Shown here: in pieces, positions 27,597 to 35,739 of the stretch
How the letters are laid out: every line of letters starts with the position of its first letter
How positions within the stretch are numbered: the first letter of the stretch is position 1
Assembly (NCBI RefSeq): GCF_017948675.1
Contig: NZ_JAGFBU010000003.1
Coordinates: forward strand, 149,627 to 213,626
Direction of reading: 5' to 3'
DNA: 64,000 nucleotides
Origin: Flavobacterium flabelliforme
GTDB lineage: Bacteria; Bacteroidota; Bacteroidia; Flavobacteriales; Flavobacteriaceae
Notes under the pieces: model-generated
Databases searched by the model: none
Seen by the model: only the letters and a program-made list of their open reading frames with translations
What the model was told of the DNA's origin: nothing
Program-made: the position numbers and the translations under genes

Positions 27597-28541
27597 TTAA
27601 ATGTCGTGTATGGCTTTTATTTCTTGATAGATACTTTCAGTAAAAGGCGTCTTCACATTCAATTCTTTTCCATATTTGATAATAGTTCCAGCGAACAACT
27701 CTAATTCATTATTACCTTTTCCGGAATTTAAATCAAGTTGTAAAGAGGTAGGTGTTTTTGGAGGAAACGTAGCAGCTTTTTCAAATGTCTTTTGAATAAT
27801 GTTGTCTAGCAGATAAATTCCTTTCCGATCTGCAATTGATTTTATTTCATCCATTATTTTCGTTGCTGCTTCTTTTTGTAATTGAATACTGCAAACGGCT
27901 CCTATTGATGAATTGTATTTTGCAGTTATTAAGCCAAAACTTGCTATAAAAATAAATTTCGTCCAAATATCAAGTAATGAATTGTCTTTAAATTCAAAAT
28001 CTATTTTACTATTTTCTATTAACTTTATAACCCAACCTATATCTTCAGAAATATGTTCTGGGTCTTTGCCTAAAATTAATTTCCCTGACTTTCCCTTATG
28101 TTCAATAATACCCTTTTCTTTTATATGTGACGCAACATAAAGACAGGAGGGAAGGATAATATTATAGGGTATGATTTCACGAATTCGATCATAAATATCA
28201 GCACCATTCATCATTGGTATAAGAATGGTGTTTTTTGTAATTACTTCGGATAGTTGCTCACAAATATTCGTTAAATCATATTCTTTAACACAAATAAATA
28301 CCAAATCGGGCTTAGAAATATTGAAAACTGTTTGATGCATCGCATCGGGTTTTGTTATACTTATTGAATGTTCAGGAGAAAGTAACGTTAGTCCATTTGC
28401 TTTTACAATATCGTAAGTCTGACATCTTGCTACAAAAGAAATTGAATGTTGCTTAATTTTTTCGTTTGCTTGATTTATCTTAAAGCCAAAATAACCGCCA
28501 ACACCCCCAAGACCTATGATAACAATCTGTTTCTTATTCAT
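27597..28541 (-). CDS. Ketopantoate reductase-like (PanE/ApbA) protein
   Basis: From the ATG at 28539-28541 the protein has 314 residues. It has IVIIGLGGVGGYFGFKI (NADPH loop), the CVKEYDL segment, the helix Lys equivalent in PMMNGADIYDRI, and FELFAGTIIKYGKELNVKTPF, which corresponds to the conserved C-terminal part of PanE. It may reduce 2-ketopantoate or a related 2-oxo acid. As cargo in the element it is probably a paralogue of the housekeeping enzyme. A second Crp/Fnr gene lies just upstream. Confidence 0.85.
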   Translation of the reverse strand: MNKKQIVIIGLGGVGGYFGFKINQANEKIKQHSISFVARCQTYDIVKANGLTLLSPEHSISITKPDAMHQTVFNISKPDLVFICVKEYDLTNICEQLSEVITKNTILIPMMNGADIYDRIREIIPYNIILPSCLYVASHIKEKGIIEHKGKSGKLILGKDPEHISEDIGWVIKLIENSKIDFEFKDNSLLDIWTKFIFIASFGLITAKYNSSIGAVCSIQLQKEAATKIMDEIKSIADRKGIYLLDNIIQKTFEKAATFPPKTPTSLQLDLNSGKGNNELELFAGTIIKYGKELNVKTPFTESIYQEIKAIHDI

Positions 28542-28601
28542 ATTTTTTTTTACAAAGATCAAAATTCACGAATAGATAAGCACTTGATAAATGTCAAGAA
28601 A

Positions 28602-29183
28602 TTATAGTTTACTGATTTCTTTTCTAATTCTACTTAATGTACTGTCTGTAATTCCTAAATATGAAGCTATAATTTTAAGAGGAACATGTTGAAAAGTAAA
28701 TGGCTGCTGTTTTAAAAGATTTAAATACCTAGTTTCTGCTTTTTGACTTGCCATTTCAATTACTCTGTCGTTAAGTTTATAATAATTGATTACAAATAAA
28801 AGACGGCTAAACTCCCTGAATTCGGCGATATTATGAAAATTTGTTTGTACATTTTCTAAGGAAGTTTCCCATATTTCACAGTCAGTCAGGGTTTGATAGA
28901 TTTCTTTTGTAGGTTGTTTTTTGAAGAAGGATAAAAAGTCATTTACAAAACAAGGACCTGAATAGATGTTTGTTGTAACTTCATTATTATCTTCATCAAG
29001 AAGATAGGAGCGCATGTATCCTTTCTCCAAAAAATATGTTTTTGTACTAATGGTATCTTTATCCAACAGCGTAGTATTCTTAACTAATACAAAATTAGAA
29101 AATGTTTCCGTAATTTTTTCCACGACTTCTTTCTGGATTGGAAACAAGGAATGGAAATAGGTGTTAAGTGTTGATTTGTCCAT
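28602..29183 (-). CDS. Crp/Fnr-family transcriptional regulator
   Basis: A 193-residue regulator with the cNMP-binding fold (LLDKDTISTKTYFLEKGYMRSYLLDEDN) and a C-terminal helix-turn-helix (VPLKIIASYLGITDSTLSRIRKEI). It starts 23 bases after a consensus-like recombination box (29206-29212), the spacing seen for other cassette genes in this window, so it may be the first gene of a decayed cassette. It precedes the PanE-like gene on the same strand. Confidence 0.9.
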   Translation of the reverse strand: MDKSTLNTYFHSLFPIQKEVVEKITETFSNFVLVKNTTLLDKDTISTKTYFLEKGYMRSYLLDEDNNEVTTNIYSGPCFVNDFLSFFKKQPTKEIYQTLTDCEIWETSLENVQTNFHNIAEFREFSRLLFVINYYKLNDRVIEMASQKAETRYLNLLKQQPFTFQHVPLKIIASYLGITDSTLSRIRKEISKL

Positions 29184-29204
29184 TAATTTGGTTTTTCAAT
29201 TGCT

Positions 29205-29304
29205 TGCCTAACGTAAGCATATGTAAAGAGCTCACTACAACTTAATTTTGAGTAAATATAGTGGATTTGGTATACAAAAAGCAATATGCATATACAATTG
29301 GCAG
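29205..29304 (-). repeat. Degenerate attC-like recombination site F
   Basis: Read on the minus strand, the site opens with TGCCAAT (plus 29297-29303) and closes with GTTAGGC (plus 29206-29212). The closing box is an exact match to the integron consensus GTTRRRY. The opening box complements the outer box of the next site upstream (GTTGGCA of site A), as cassette ends should. The inner stem is poor (GCATAT arms only) and the AAC has become AAT, so it is probably inactive. Confidence 0.4.
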
Positions 29305-29330
29305 TATAATTTAAATAATAAACAGATAGA

Positions 29331-29480
29331 TTATAAATCTAGACCACTAAATTTATTTAAGTGCGGATCCACCCAACGTTCATCAAAATGCTTGTTTATA
29401 ATACACTTATAAAATTCATCTTTCAAGTGTAGTGCCACAATCCAAATCACAATTATCCCTACAATTTCTTGCAAATTCAT
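29331..29480 (-). CDS. Small putative membrane protein, 49 residues
   Basis: An ATG at 29478-29480 opens a 49-residue frame: MNLQEIVGIIVIWIVALHLK, a single membrane helix, then a charged tail ending HFDERWVDPHLNKFSGLDL. It lies between attC-like sites A and F with the stop 27 bases before F, which is the usual gene-then-attC order of a cassette. No homologue is recognised. Confidence 0.45.
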   Translation of the reverse strand: MNLQEIVGIIVIWIVALHLKDEFYKCIINKHFDERWVDPHLNKFSGLDL

Positions 29481-29842
29481 ATTTAATATTAATTTGATCT
29501 AATGTCAAACTTAGATTTTATGGAGTTAGATAAGTTCCAATCAATATTAAATGGAAGTAGTGTAAGAGGACTTGTTAAGATATATAAACAAGAGACAAAC
29601 AACTGCGGAATGTTTTACGTATGTTAGCCCTAGATGCCTAAAAACCAAATCACAATTCTGGTTCATTATATAACCTGTTAGGAGCTAAAGCAAAGAACAA
29701 AATGCAACTCTAGTTACAGTGTGCAATAAGCTACTTAAAATCGTTTTTACATAAGTAAAAAATAGAAATTTATACAACAAATTTAAAAAAGTTAAAACTA
29801 TTACATTAAGTTATTGAATTCTCCCAATTTTTGGATAATTAA
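29481..29842. other. Non-coding stretch at cassette start
   Basis: About 360 AT-rich bases between site A and the 49-residue frame. No gene, clear promoter or hairpin is seen. Confidence 0.4.
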
Positions 29843-29973
29843 TGCCAACGTCTTGCGGCTTCAAGAAGTGGCGAACTTCGTAACCGCATATTTTCCACTA
29901 TGATAATATTTCTTGCGAAAGAAAAACGTGAATTTACAACATTTCTCGCCATTTCTTGAAACCGCTGTTGGCA
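29843..29973 (-). repeat. attC-like recombination site A
   Basis: Plus-strand GCCAAC (29844-29849) and GTTGGC (29967-29972) form the outer boxes. Inside, after an asymmetric spacer (GTCTT against T), GCGG pairs with CCGC and TTCAAGAAGTGGCGA pairs with TCGCCATTTCTTGAA. This box, unpaired spacer, inner stem and large variable loop is the folded attC architecture. The loop shares TTTTCCACTA and AATATTTCTTGCGAAA with site C. The short reading frames across it are spurious. Confidence 0.75.
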
Positions 29974-29992
29974 GACGTTATTCATTCTTTTC

Positions 29993-30295
29993 TTAACCTC
30001 CATAAATAGCTTTCCCTTCTTTTTGGATAACATAACCTTTCCAAGCGATGAGTTTATAATTTCCATTACTCCAATTACCTTCATCAGTTTTGGTTAATAT
30101 TATCCCTTTATTTTCAAAACTAAAAAAAACCTCTGCTTGTTTTCGGTTGTTGTCAAATAATATATAAGCAAAACTGCCTTTTGTTTTAGCTCCGTCTTTT
30201 AAAGGATTTAGTTTAATGTTTAGGGTAGTTAGTTCTAAACAAGTCTGTTTTAACTGGGAAAAAGATTTACCATTTTCAAACAAACATTCTGACCT
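29993..30295 (-). pseudogene. 5'-truncated small lipoprotein-type gene at a cassette fusion
   Basis: The frame runs straight on from the TGA stop (30296-30298) of the preceding lipoprotein gene with no ATG. It encodes CLFENGKSFSQLKQTCLELT, then GSFAYILFDNNRK and GNWSNGNYKLIAWKGYVIQ, which looks like the mature part of a small exported protein that has lost its signal peptide. The opening box of site A (GTCTGCCAAC) belongs to a cassette whose 5' end GTTGGCAGAC is missing here. A deletion therefore fused two cassettes and removed one attC and this gene's start. Confidence 0.6.
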
Positions 30296-30769
30296 TCATT
30301 TAGTACAATCTACCTTTGTTAAAGGCATAGTAGATGTATACTGAATTGTTTTTACATCCATAAATTTAGTACCATCTTCATTTAAATCTCCGTAACCTTC
30401 AATAAGTTGGTTATCTTTAATCATAAATGCTAATTCTCTCGAACTCTCTTTTCCTTCAGACATAAAAGTGTAAGTTCCAATTAGATTGTCTCCATTTAAT
30501 TTTCCAACAAATTTTCCTTTATTACTGTCTTTTTCGGCATAAGCAATATTTAAATCTGCCATTACATTTTCATTTACTTCTGTAATTTCCATTGTAATCA
30601 AGTTGCCATTGCTGTTGTACTCATAACAACCAGTTTCCAAAGTTGATTTTTGGGTAGTTTCAATTACCGTATTTTCTTCTTCTGTTACAGTTTGTTTTTC
30701 TTCTTTAGTGCTGTTTTTACATGCCACTATTGTAACTAATGCAAATGTTAATAAAGCTAATTTTTTCAT
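30296..30769 (-). CDS. Predicted lipoprotein
   Basis: A 157-residue lipoprotein with lipobox LVTIVAC (Cys17) after a short signal peptide and a Glu/Thr-rich linker. The mature domain (TGCYEYNSNGNLITMEI, VGKLNGDNLIGTYTFMSEG, ending KVDCTK) resembles a small beta-barrel lipoprotein family common in Flavobacteriia. The two mature Cys residues may form a disulfide. The function is unknown. It follows the META lipoprotein genes by 16 bases and is the last intact gene of that cassette operon. Confidence 0.7.
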   Translation of the reverse strand: MKKLALLTFALVTIVACKNSTKEEKQTVTEEENTVIETTQKSTLETGCYEYNSNGNLITMEITEVNENVMADLNIAYAEKDSNKGKFVGKLNGDNLIGTYTFMSEGKESSRELAFMIKDNQLIEGYGDLNEDGTKFMDVKTIQYTSTMPLTKVDCTK

Positions 30770-30785
30770 AATTGTTGTTTTTAAA

Positions 30786-31601
30786 TTAATCTATTTTTTT
30801 GAATATTAATAATTCCTCAGAAGGATTCGAAAGCCAAAGTCGATTGTTTTCTATTTTATATCTTGTCGCACTGCGAAATGCTTTTAAAAATGTATTTTCT
30901 TCATTATTGGATTGGCACATTATTTTGGTTGTATTAATGTCTGTAAATCGCAATATTTCTTTTTCATAAAACAGTTTACCATTCATTCTGTTGCAACCTG
31001 CAAAACCTAAAAATGTATTTGTTGTGGCATTTATCTCCAATGACGGTAAATCATTGTTGAAATTTGCTTTGTCTACCTTTTTTCCATTCAGTTTTTCAAG
31101 AACCCAAATATCGTGCAAACGATAATCAGTTATGTAACTACCGCAACCTTCTATTTTATGAAGAGATTGTTCTGTATTTTTTTTATATTCCACTGATACT
31201 TTATATGGTGAAATTTTTCCGGACATTCCATTAGCACACTCAGATTGGATAATTTGGATGTTGAGTTGTCCAGTTTCTCCTTTTATTTTATACATTTTTA
31301 TATTCTTATCCATTGCTTGAAAAGGCTTAGTATTTGATGTAATAATAGAATCTGTTGGTGTTCTTAGCTTAATTTGTTGCTCTGATAGCTCCAAACTCCA
31401 AAAAGGTTCTGTTCCCGAGGCTTTAAAATAAGCCTCAGTTGCATTATTTATTTGGTTTTTTGGAACTGCAACCTGATTTGATTCCGCAGTTTCGCTTTTT
31501 ATTTTAGCATCATTTTGCTCGGTTTTATTTTTTGTTTTTACCGAACAAGAAATGCACAATAGCAATAAAAAGGCAACGTGTATTTTTATGATTTTATTCA
31601 T
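30786..31601 (-). CDS. COG3650-like plus META-domain lipoprotein
   Basis: A 271-residue lipoprotein (LLLLCISC lipobox). A first domain, about residues 55-150, carries KASGTEPFWSLEL and ECANGMSGKISPYKVSVEY, the pattern of COG3650-type periplasmic domains. A C-terminal META/HslJ domain, about 155-271, carries IWVLEKLNGKKV, LEINATTNTFLGFAGCNRMNGKL and TTKIMCQ. META proteins are linked to heat, motility and drug tolerance in other bacteria. The gene shares one base with the next META gene, so the two are translated together. Confidence 0.8.
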   Translation of the reverse strand: MNKIIKIHVAFLLLLCISCSVKTKNKTEQNDAKIKSETAESNQVAVPKNQINNATEAYFKASGTEPFWSLELSEQQIKLRTPTDSIITSNTKPFQAMDKNIKMYKIKGETGQLNIQIIQSECANGMSGKISPYKVSVEYKKNTEQSLHKIEGCGSYITDYRLHDIWVLEKLNGKKVDKANFNNDLPSLEINATTNTFLGFAGCNRMNGKLFYEKEILRFTDINTTKIMCQSNNEENTFLKAFRSATRYKIENNRLWLSNPSEELLIFKKID

Positions 31602-32029
31602 TAATTATTTCCTTTTTTAAATCGCATCATTGGAACATCATTGATCATGAGATTTAATTTACCGTCTAGATCAAAACTGTATCTGTTTACTTTTTTTATC
31701 ATATTCAAAAATACTTTTTCGCCTTCTCCGCAATACATCATAGTTGATGGTCCAGGCTCTCCAAAAGAAATAGAAGAACCAGTTAAAGTATAGCCTGTTG
31801 AGTACCCATTACAACTGTTATTTCCAGAAACTTTATTGGTTTCTTTATCAAAAGAAATTATTGGTTTTTTTTCTGGATATAATCCTCCAAACGCAATTCG
31901 TGGTCCAGAAATATATTCTAGTTCCCAAGTTGTGTTATATAGTTTCTCACTTTCAACAGGTTTTTTGGTAGCACAAGAAATAATAATAAGAGCGCAAATA
32001 GAACTGAAAAACATGTTTTTTATTTTCAT
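31601..32029 (-). CDS. META-domain (HslJ-like) lipoprotein
   Basis: A 142-residue lipoprotein (ICALIIISC lipobox, Cys19) with one META domain: TTWELEYISGPRIAFGGLYP, ISFDKETNKVSGNNSCNGYS, and TMMYCGEGE near the C-terminus. It is the second gene of a four-gene run in one cassette, 2 bases after the Pr6Pr-like gene and overlapping the next META gene. HslJ relatives are outer-membrane or periplasmic stress proteins; a specific role is not known. Confidence 0.85.
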   Translation of the reverse strand: MKIKNMFFSSICALIIISCATKKPVESEKLYNTTWELEYISGPRIAFGGLYPEKKPIISFDKETNKVSGNNSCNGYSTGYTLTGSSISFGEPGPSTMMYCGEGEKVFLNMIKKVNRYSFDLDGKLNLMINDVPMMRFKKGNN

Positions 32030-32031
32030 AA

Positions 32032-32661
32032 TTACTGGATTTTTTTATGTTTATTAAGTATTGCTTTTCCAATTAAAAATAAGATTATCAGTAAAGTTAA
32101 TGCTATAAATAATATTATACTACTGTTTATAAGTGTTTTCTCATATCCAATTTCAGAAACATTTACAAATGGGTAAGGATAATACCCCGAGAAATTTCCT
32201 CTGATGAGTACAAATAATAAAAAGAAAACAGGATATAGTAACCAGTTCAATATTGACTTTAAATATAAATTATTTTTATTGACATTATAAAACCAATAAA
32301 TCAGAACATACAATGGTATAATGGTGTGCAGAAGCTCATCAACAATTCGTTGCAATCCTTTAGGTTGCCAAACCTGTCTTAAGACTATTTGATAAACTAA
32401 CCCCACTATCAATATAAAAGCCGTTATTGACGTTAATGTCCCTTTAGAGGAAAACCATTTAAAAGGAATTGATTTTAATTTAAATGCGGAAGAAGTGAAA
32501 TATAGTGCTACTAAAATATTGGTTAAAATGGTGAAAAAACTAAAAAAACGAATAATCATTTCAGGAATGTCTGTTTGCCTGTTTTGCAACATCAAAAAAA
32601 ACTGTGTGATTATTGCAAACCACCCAACGCAAAAACCTAATATATCAAATTTTGTTCTCAT
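32032..32661 (-). CDS. Pr6Pr-family membrane protein
   Basis: A 209-residue integral membrane protein with about six helices. It has the Pr6Pr signature segments WFAIITQFFLML, RFFSFFTILTNILVALYF, VLRQVWQPKGLQRIVDELLHTIIPLYVLIYW and a YYPYPFVNV loop. The function of the family is unknown. The ATG is 14 bases downstream of the outer box of site B, typical of a cassette gene placed for expression from an upstream promoter. Confidence 0.85.
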   Translation of the reverse strand: MRTKFDILGFCVGWFAIITQFFLMLQNRQTDIPEMIIRFFSFFTILTNILVALYFTSSAFKLKSIPFKWFSSKGTLTSITAFILIVGLVYQIVLRQVWQPKGLQRIVDELLHTIIPLYVLIYWFYNVNKNNLYLKSILNWLLYPVFFLLFVLIRGNFSGYYPYPFVNVSEIGYEKTLINSSIILFIALTLLIILFLIGKAILNKHKKIQ

Positions 32662-32675
32662 TTTTTTTATATGTT

Positions 32676-32804
32676 ACCTAATGTTTTGGCACTTGGCTAG
32701 GTTGGGGACTTTCGAAGTCGAGTGTTTTCTGCCGAAAAGAGCTATTGATAAAAAACGTTAATTCCACTAAAACCCCAATCTCGCCAAACGGATGTTACGT
32801 GTAG
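32676..32804 (-). repeat. attC-like recombination site B
   Basis: Plus-strand left half CTAATG ... CTTGGCTAGGTTGGGG (32678-32706) pairs with right half CCCCAATCTCGCCAAACGG ... GTTACG (32773-32799). The minus-strand closing box reads ATTAGGT, one change from GTTRRRY, so exit at this end may be weakened. The loop is of a third type, unlike A/C or D/E. Confidence 0.65.
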
Positions 32805-32830
32805 CTTTTTTTACATTCCTTCGGTGAAAA

Positions 32831-33334
32831 TTAATAGGCAAACACATTAAAGTCTTTAGTATTAAAGTTAAAATTGCCAACTTTTTTAATTCCCATTTTT
32901 TCATGCGCTTTTAAAGAAGCTTCATTGTCATTTTCAATAAATAGAATTCCTTCTCGATTTGGTTCTTGAAGTAAAAGTTCTTTAAACATAAGTTGAGCTA
33001 TGCCTTTTCCGCGTTGTGTTTTACTAACGCAGACAGGACCATAGATGTATGAGTCAATATTACCTTTATAAGACTTAAACATTTCATCAACAATTGGAAC
33101 ATTCCTTTTTTTATGAACAGCTTGTGATGTTGTTAAAAGAAAACCAACGATTTCTTGATTTACATAAGCTACAATTTGAGGCATATCTTTCATCATTTCT
33201 TCAATTTGATTTATATTCAATTCGCCCGATAATGTTCCTCCTTGGGATTTTTGATTTTCAGATTGAAGTTTAACAATTCCTTCTAAGTCAATTGAGTTTG
33301 CTATTTTTATAATAATATTTTCTGTCTTAAACAT
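32831..33334 (-). CDS. GNAT-family N-acetyltransferase
   Basis: A 167-residue GNAT protein. The acetyl-CoA motif is SKTQRGKGIAQLMFKELL (RGKGIA loop), preceded by strands VAYVNQEIVGFLLTT and SYIYGPVCV, with a late NDNEASLKAHEKMGIKKVG motif. The substrate is unknown and could be a small molecule or a protein amine. It is the only gene of a 744-base cassette between sites C and B, which is a classic cassette size. Confidence 0.88.
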   Translation of the reverse strand: MFKTENIIIKIANSIDLEGIVKLQSENQKSQGGTLSGELNINQIEEMMKDMPQIVAYVNQEIVGFLLTTSQAVHKKRNVPIVDEMFKSYKGNIDSYIYGPVCVSKTQRGKGIAQLMFKELLLQEPNREGILFIENDNEASLKAHEKMGIKKVGNFNFNTKDFNVFAY

Positions 33335-33416
33335 AATTTATAAAGTTATTAGAAATATTGTTTTTTAGTGTTTTAATATAATTATATGATTCGTTTTTAG
33401 TCTGTTGCGGGAAGTG

Positions 33417-33555
33417 TACACATAACGTTCCGCTGCTTCTCGTCAGTTGCGAAGTTCGGAACTGATTATTTTCCACTAAGATAATATTTCTTGCGAAACG
33501 TGAACGTGAATTTACCACTAAATTCGCAATTGCGCCAAACGTGTGTTGGCAGACG
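33417..33555 (-). repeat. attC-like recombination site C
   Basis: Left half TACACATAACG (33417-33427) with CAGTTGCGAA, and right half TTCGCAATTG then GCCAAACGTG and GTTGGC (33545-33550), fold like site A. The left box complements the outer box of site B (GTTACGTGTA), and the right box complements the left box of site D over ten bases, as expected for cassette ends. The loop matches that of site A. Confidence 0.7.
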
Positions 33556-33631
33556 TTTTAATTAAGCGTTATAAATTGATATTTATCACTTAATTCATTT
33601 CGAAAATCGCCTTCTTGATATTTGTGGTTCG

Positions 33632-33946
33632 TTAATTAAAATCGTCATCATTGTCAATAATTAATAGGTTATATATTTTTCTGTTTTCCAACTTTAAAAT
33701 AACGCCAACGTCAACTGTGATTTCAATTTCTGATTTTTTTAGTAAATTTTGAGTTGGGCTAACTTGACCACTTTCTGAGTTCCATAAATTCTTAGAAATT
33801 TTAGTATGCTGCGCAAAATATAATTTTGTTCTAGCAATTTCAATTTTCTCTATTTTCTGATTTTCTACAATTAATTCGCTTCCTTCTTGAGCAACAAATT
33901 TTTCGCCTTTAAATTTAATTGCTGTTTTCATTGCATATTGTTTCAA
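33632..33946 (-). CDS. Cassette gene, unknown protein
   Basis: A 104-residue protein without signal peptide or membrane segment (MKTAIKFKGEKFVAQEGSEL from the second Met). It is strand-rich, with a LILKLENRKIYN-like end and an acidic tail (DNDDDFN). I recognise no family. It overlaps the preceding small gene by 4 bases, and both fill one 727-base cassette between sites D and C, so they may work as a pair, for instance a two-part toxin/antitoxin or immunity unit. That is only a suggestion. Confidence 0.55.
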   Translation of the reverse strand: MKQYAMKTAIKFKGEKFVAQEGSELIVENQKIEKIEIARTKLYFAQHTKISKNLWNSESGQVSPTQNLLKKSEIEITVDVGVILKLENRKIYNLLIIDNDDDFN

Positions 33947-34128
33947 ATGTTATTTTTAATTGAATCTGAAAGATTAACTTCTTCGGCTAATTCAACTTCT
34001 AGTGTGAAATTAAATTTCTCATATTCAAAAACATATTGAATATGTTCAAACCAAATTCTGATTGGCGAATTATCTCTAATGTATTTTAAATGCGAAAGTT
34101 CTTCGTCTGAATAAAAGTAGTTTCTCAT
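33943..34128 (-). CDS. Cassette gene, small unknown protein
   Basis: From the ATG at 34126-34128 this is a 61-residue acidic protein (MRNYFYSDEELSHLKYIRDN, then a Glu/Asp-rich second half). A TTG at 34152 would extend it by 8 residues but begins exactly at the recombination point of site D, so the ATG is preferred. No family recognised. It overlaps the next gene by 4 bases. Confidence 0.5.
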   Translation of the reverse strand: MRNYFYSDEELSHLKYIRDNSPIRIWFEHIQYVFEYEKFNFTLEVELAEEVNLSDSIKNNI

Positions 34129-34143
34129 ATTTCGGTCAAAAAT

Positions 34144-34283
34144 GTCTGCCAACGTTTGGTCGCTTGGCGATGTGGCGGATTAAGGAAGCCTAATCTTTCG
34201 GTTAATGACTAATTTTCCAAGTACAAAACTATCTTTAAATTAAGCCAAATCCCGCCATATTGCCAAACGACGGTTACAGGAAG
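34144..34283 (-). repeat. attC-like recombination site D
   Basis: Left half GTCTGCCAAC (34144-34153) then CTTGGCGATGTGGCGG; right half CCGCCATATTGCCAAACG then GTTACAGGAA (34273-34282). The inner stem CTTGGCGATGTGGCGG / CCGCCATATTGCCAAA is nearly complete. The loop shares ATTTTCCAA, TACAAAAC and ATCTTTAAATTAAGCCAAA with site E. It ends the 7.7-kb cassette. Confidence 0.75.
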
Positions 34284-34419
34284 CCTTTATTCTTTAGTTT
34301 CATTCGACTTTCTATTTTAGCACTTCTAATTAGCTAGTTTGGCATTCATAAAAGTTATTTATGTATTTGCTTATTTAAGTATTTATAAAACAACATTGTT
34401 TCCTTAAGAAATAACTTTT

Positions 34420-35733
34420 TTATGAATTTTGATATAATCGTTTTATTCTGACAATCAAAAAAAATAATGAAATAATCAAACCAATTGATAAACCCATCCA
34501 AATCCCTTTAATTCCTATAATCTTAGCTAATATAATTGATAATGGTATTGCAATTATAATATAAGAAAAAAAAGCAATAAAAAAAGGTTTTAAGGTATCT
34601 TTTACTCCTTTGAGTGTGCCTAAAGCTATTGTTTCAAGACTATCTATTAATTGAAATAATGATAAAAACGCAAATGTACTTGCAACTGTAAAAATTACTG
34701 AATTATCATTTATATAAATAGTTGGTATTTTGTTTTTAAATATTTGAAGAATAATTGTGAAGATAACTGAACAAAATAAGGATAAAATAAAAAATGATTG
34801 TAATGATTTTTTAAAAAGGATGTTATTCTTTTGTGCTAATAATTTACTTGATTGTATAGCTGATGCTGTTCCTAAACTGAAAGGGATAGAAAACATAAGT
34901 GCTGAAATACTTAAAATTATTTGATTTGACGCTTGAGCTGTTGTACTTAATTTTCCTGATAAAATAACGCTTGAAGTTAATAATGCTATTTTAAAAAAGA
35001 CTTGAAAACTTGAAAAAGAACCTAAACTTATAATTTGTTTTGTAGAATTGAATTTAAATTTATGACTTATTAAATTTTTGAAAAAAATCTTTGTTTCATT
35101 ATTCTTTAATAGGCAAATTAATAATATGAAGAATAGAAAACATCGTGATATTAATGTGCCTATTGCTGACCCTAATAAACCAAATTTAGGTAAACCAAAT
35201 TTTCCGAAAATGAGACAATAATTAAGAGAGATATTTAAAAGAAGAGAAGCAAAAATACAATACATTGCTATTTTTGTTTTGCTTAAGCCATCTGAAAATT
35301 GTTTTAATATTTGAAATAGAAATGCGGGAATAAATGAGTATAATAGAATTGAAAAATAAGGTTTTGCTATTTTTATAACTTGTTCTGATTGACCAAAATT
35401 GGAAAGGTTGAATAATAATATTTTGAGTATTATAAACAGTATAATGCCCAAAACTGTGTAAACAACAAAGCCGTGAAACAAAATATTTTTAGTTTCTTTA
35501 ATTTTACCAAGACTATACATTTCTGAAATGAGAGGGGTAAACATCATCGTAAATCCAATATTTAGGGCAAAAGCTAAAAATATAAGATTATTGCTTAATG
35601 AAAAAGCAGAAAGGGGCGAAGCCCCTAATCTGCCTATCATTATGTTATCAATAAAACCTATAAATGTGAAAGCTAATTGGCCTAAAAATATTGGAAATGC
35701 AAGTTTTATGTTTTGTTTTAAAAGTGGAATCAT
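34420..35733 (-). CDS. MATE-family efflux transporter
   Basis: A 437-residue membrane protein with about 12 helices and the two-fold MATE repeat. The N-terminal half has FPIFLGQLAFTFIGFIDNIMIGRLGASPLSAFS and the second half LGSFSSFQVFFKIALLTSSVILSGKLST. It probably exports a small cation or drug with Na+ or H+ antiport. It is the last gene of the seven-gene operon, 6 bases after the acyltransferase gene, so the likely cargo is the operon's product or an intermediate. A long AT-rich stretch separates it from attC-like site D. Confidence 0.92.
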   Translation of the reverse strand: MIPLLKQNIKLAFPIFLGQLAFTFIGFIDNIMIGRLGASPLSAFSLSNNLIFLAFALNIGFTMMFTPLISEMYSLGKIKETKNILFHGFVVYTVLGIILFIILKILLFNLSNFGQSEQVIKIAKPYFSILLYSFIPAFLFQILKQFSDGLSKTKIAMYCIFASLLLNISLNYCLIFGKFGLPKFGLLGSAIGTLISRCFLFFILLICLLKNNETKIFFKNLISHKFKFNSTKQIISLGSFSSFQVFFKIALLTSSVILSGKLSTTAQASNQIILSISALMFSIPFSLGTASAIQSSKLLAQKNNILFKKSLQSFFILSLFCSVIFTIILQIFKNKIPTIYINDNSVIFTVASTFAFLSLFQLIDSLETIALGTLKGVKDTLKPFFIAFFSYIIIAIPLSIILAKIIGIKGIWMGLSIGLIISLFFLIVRIKRLYQNS

Positions 35734-35739
35734 AAATTT

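Noticed and set aside
29839..30084. Minus-strand frame of 81 codons across site A
   Set aside because: It lies in the imperfect palindrome and the peptide (FARNII-VEN) recurs in site C only because the DNA repeats. It has no promoter, ribosome site or family match.
33327..33518. Minus-strand frame of 63 codons across site C
   Set aside because: Same cause as at site A: it is a by-product of the repeat sequence.
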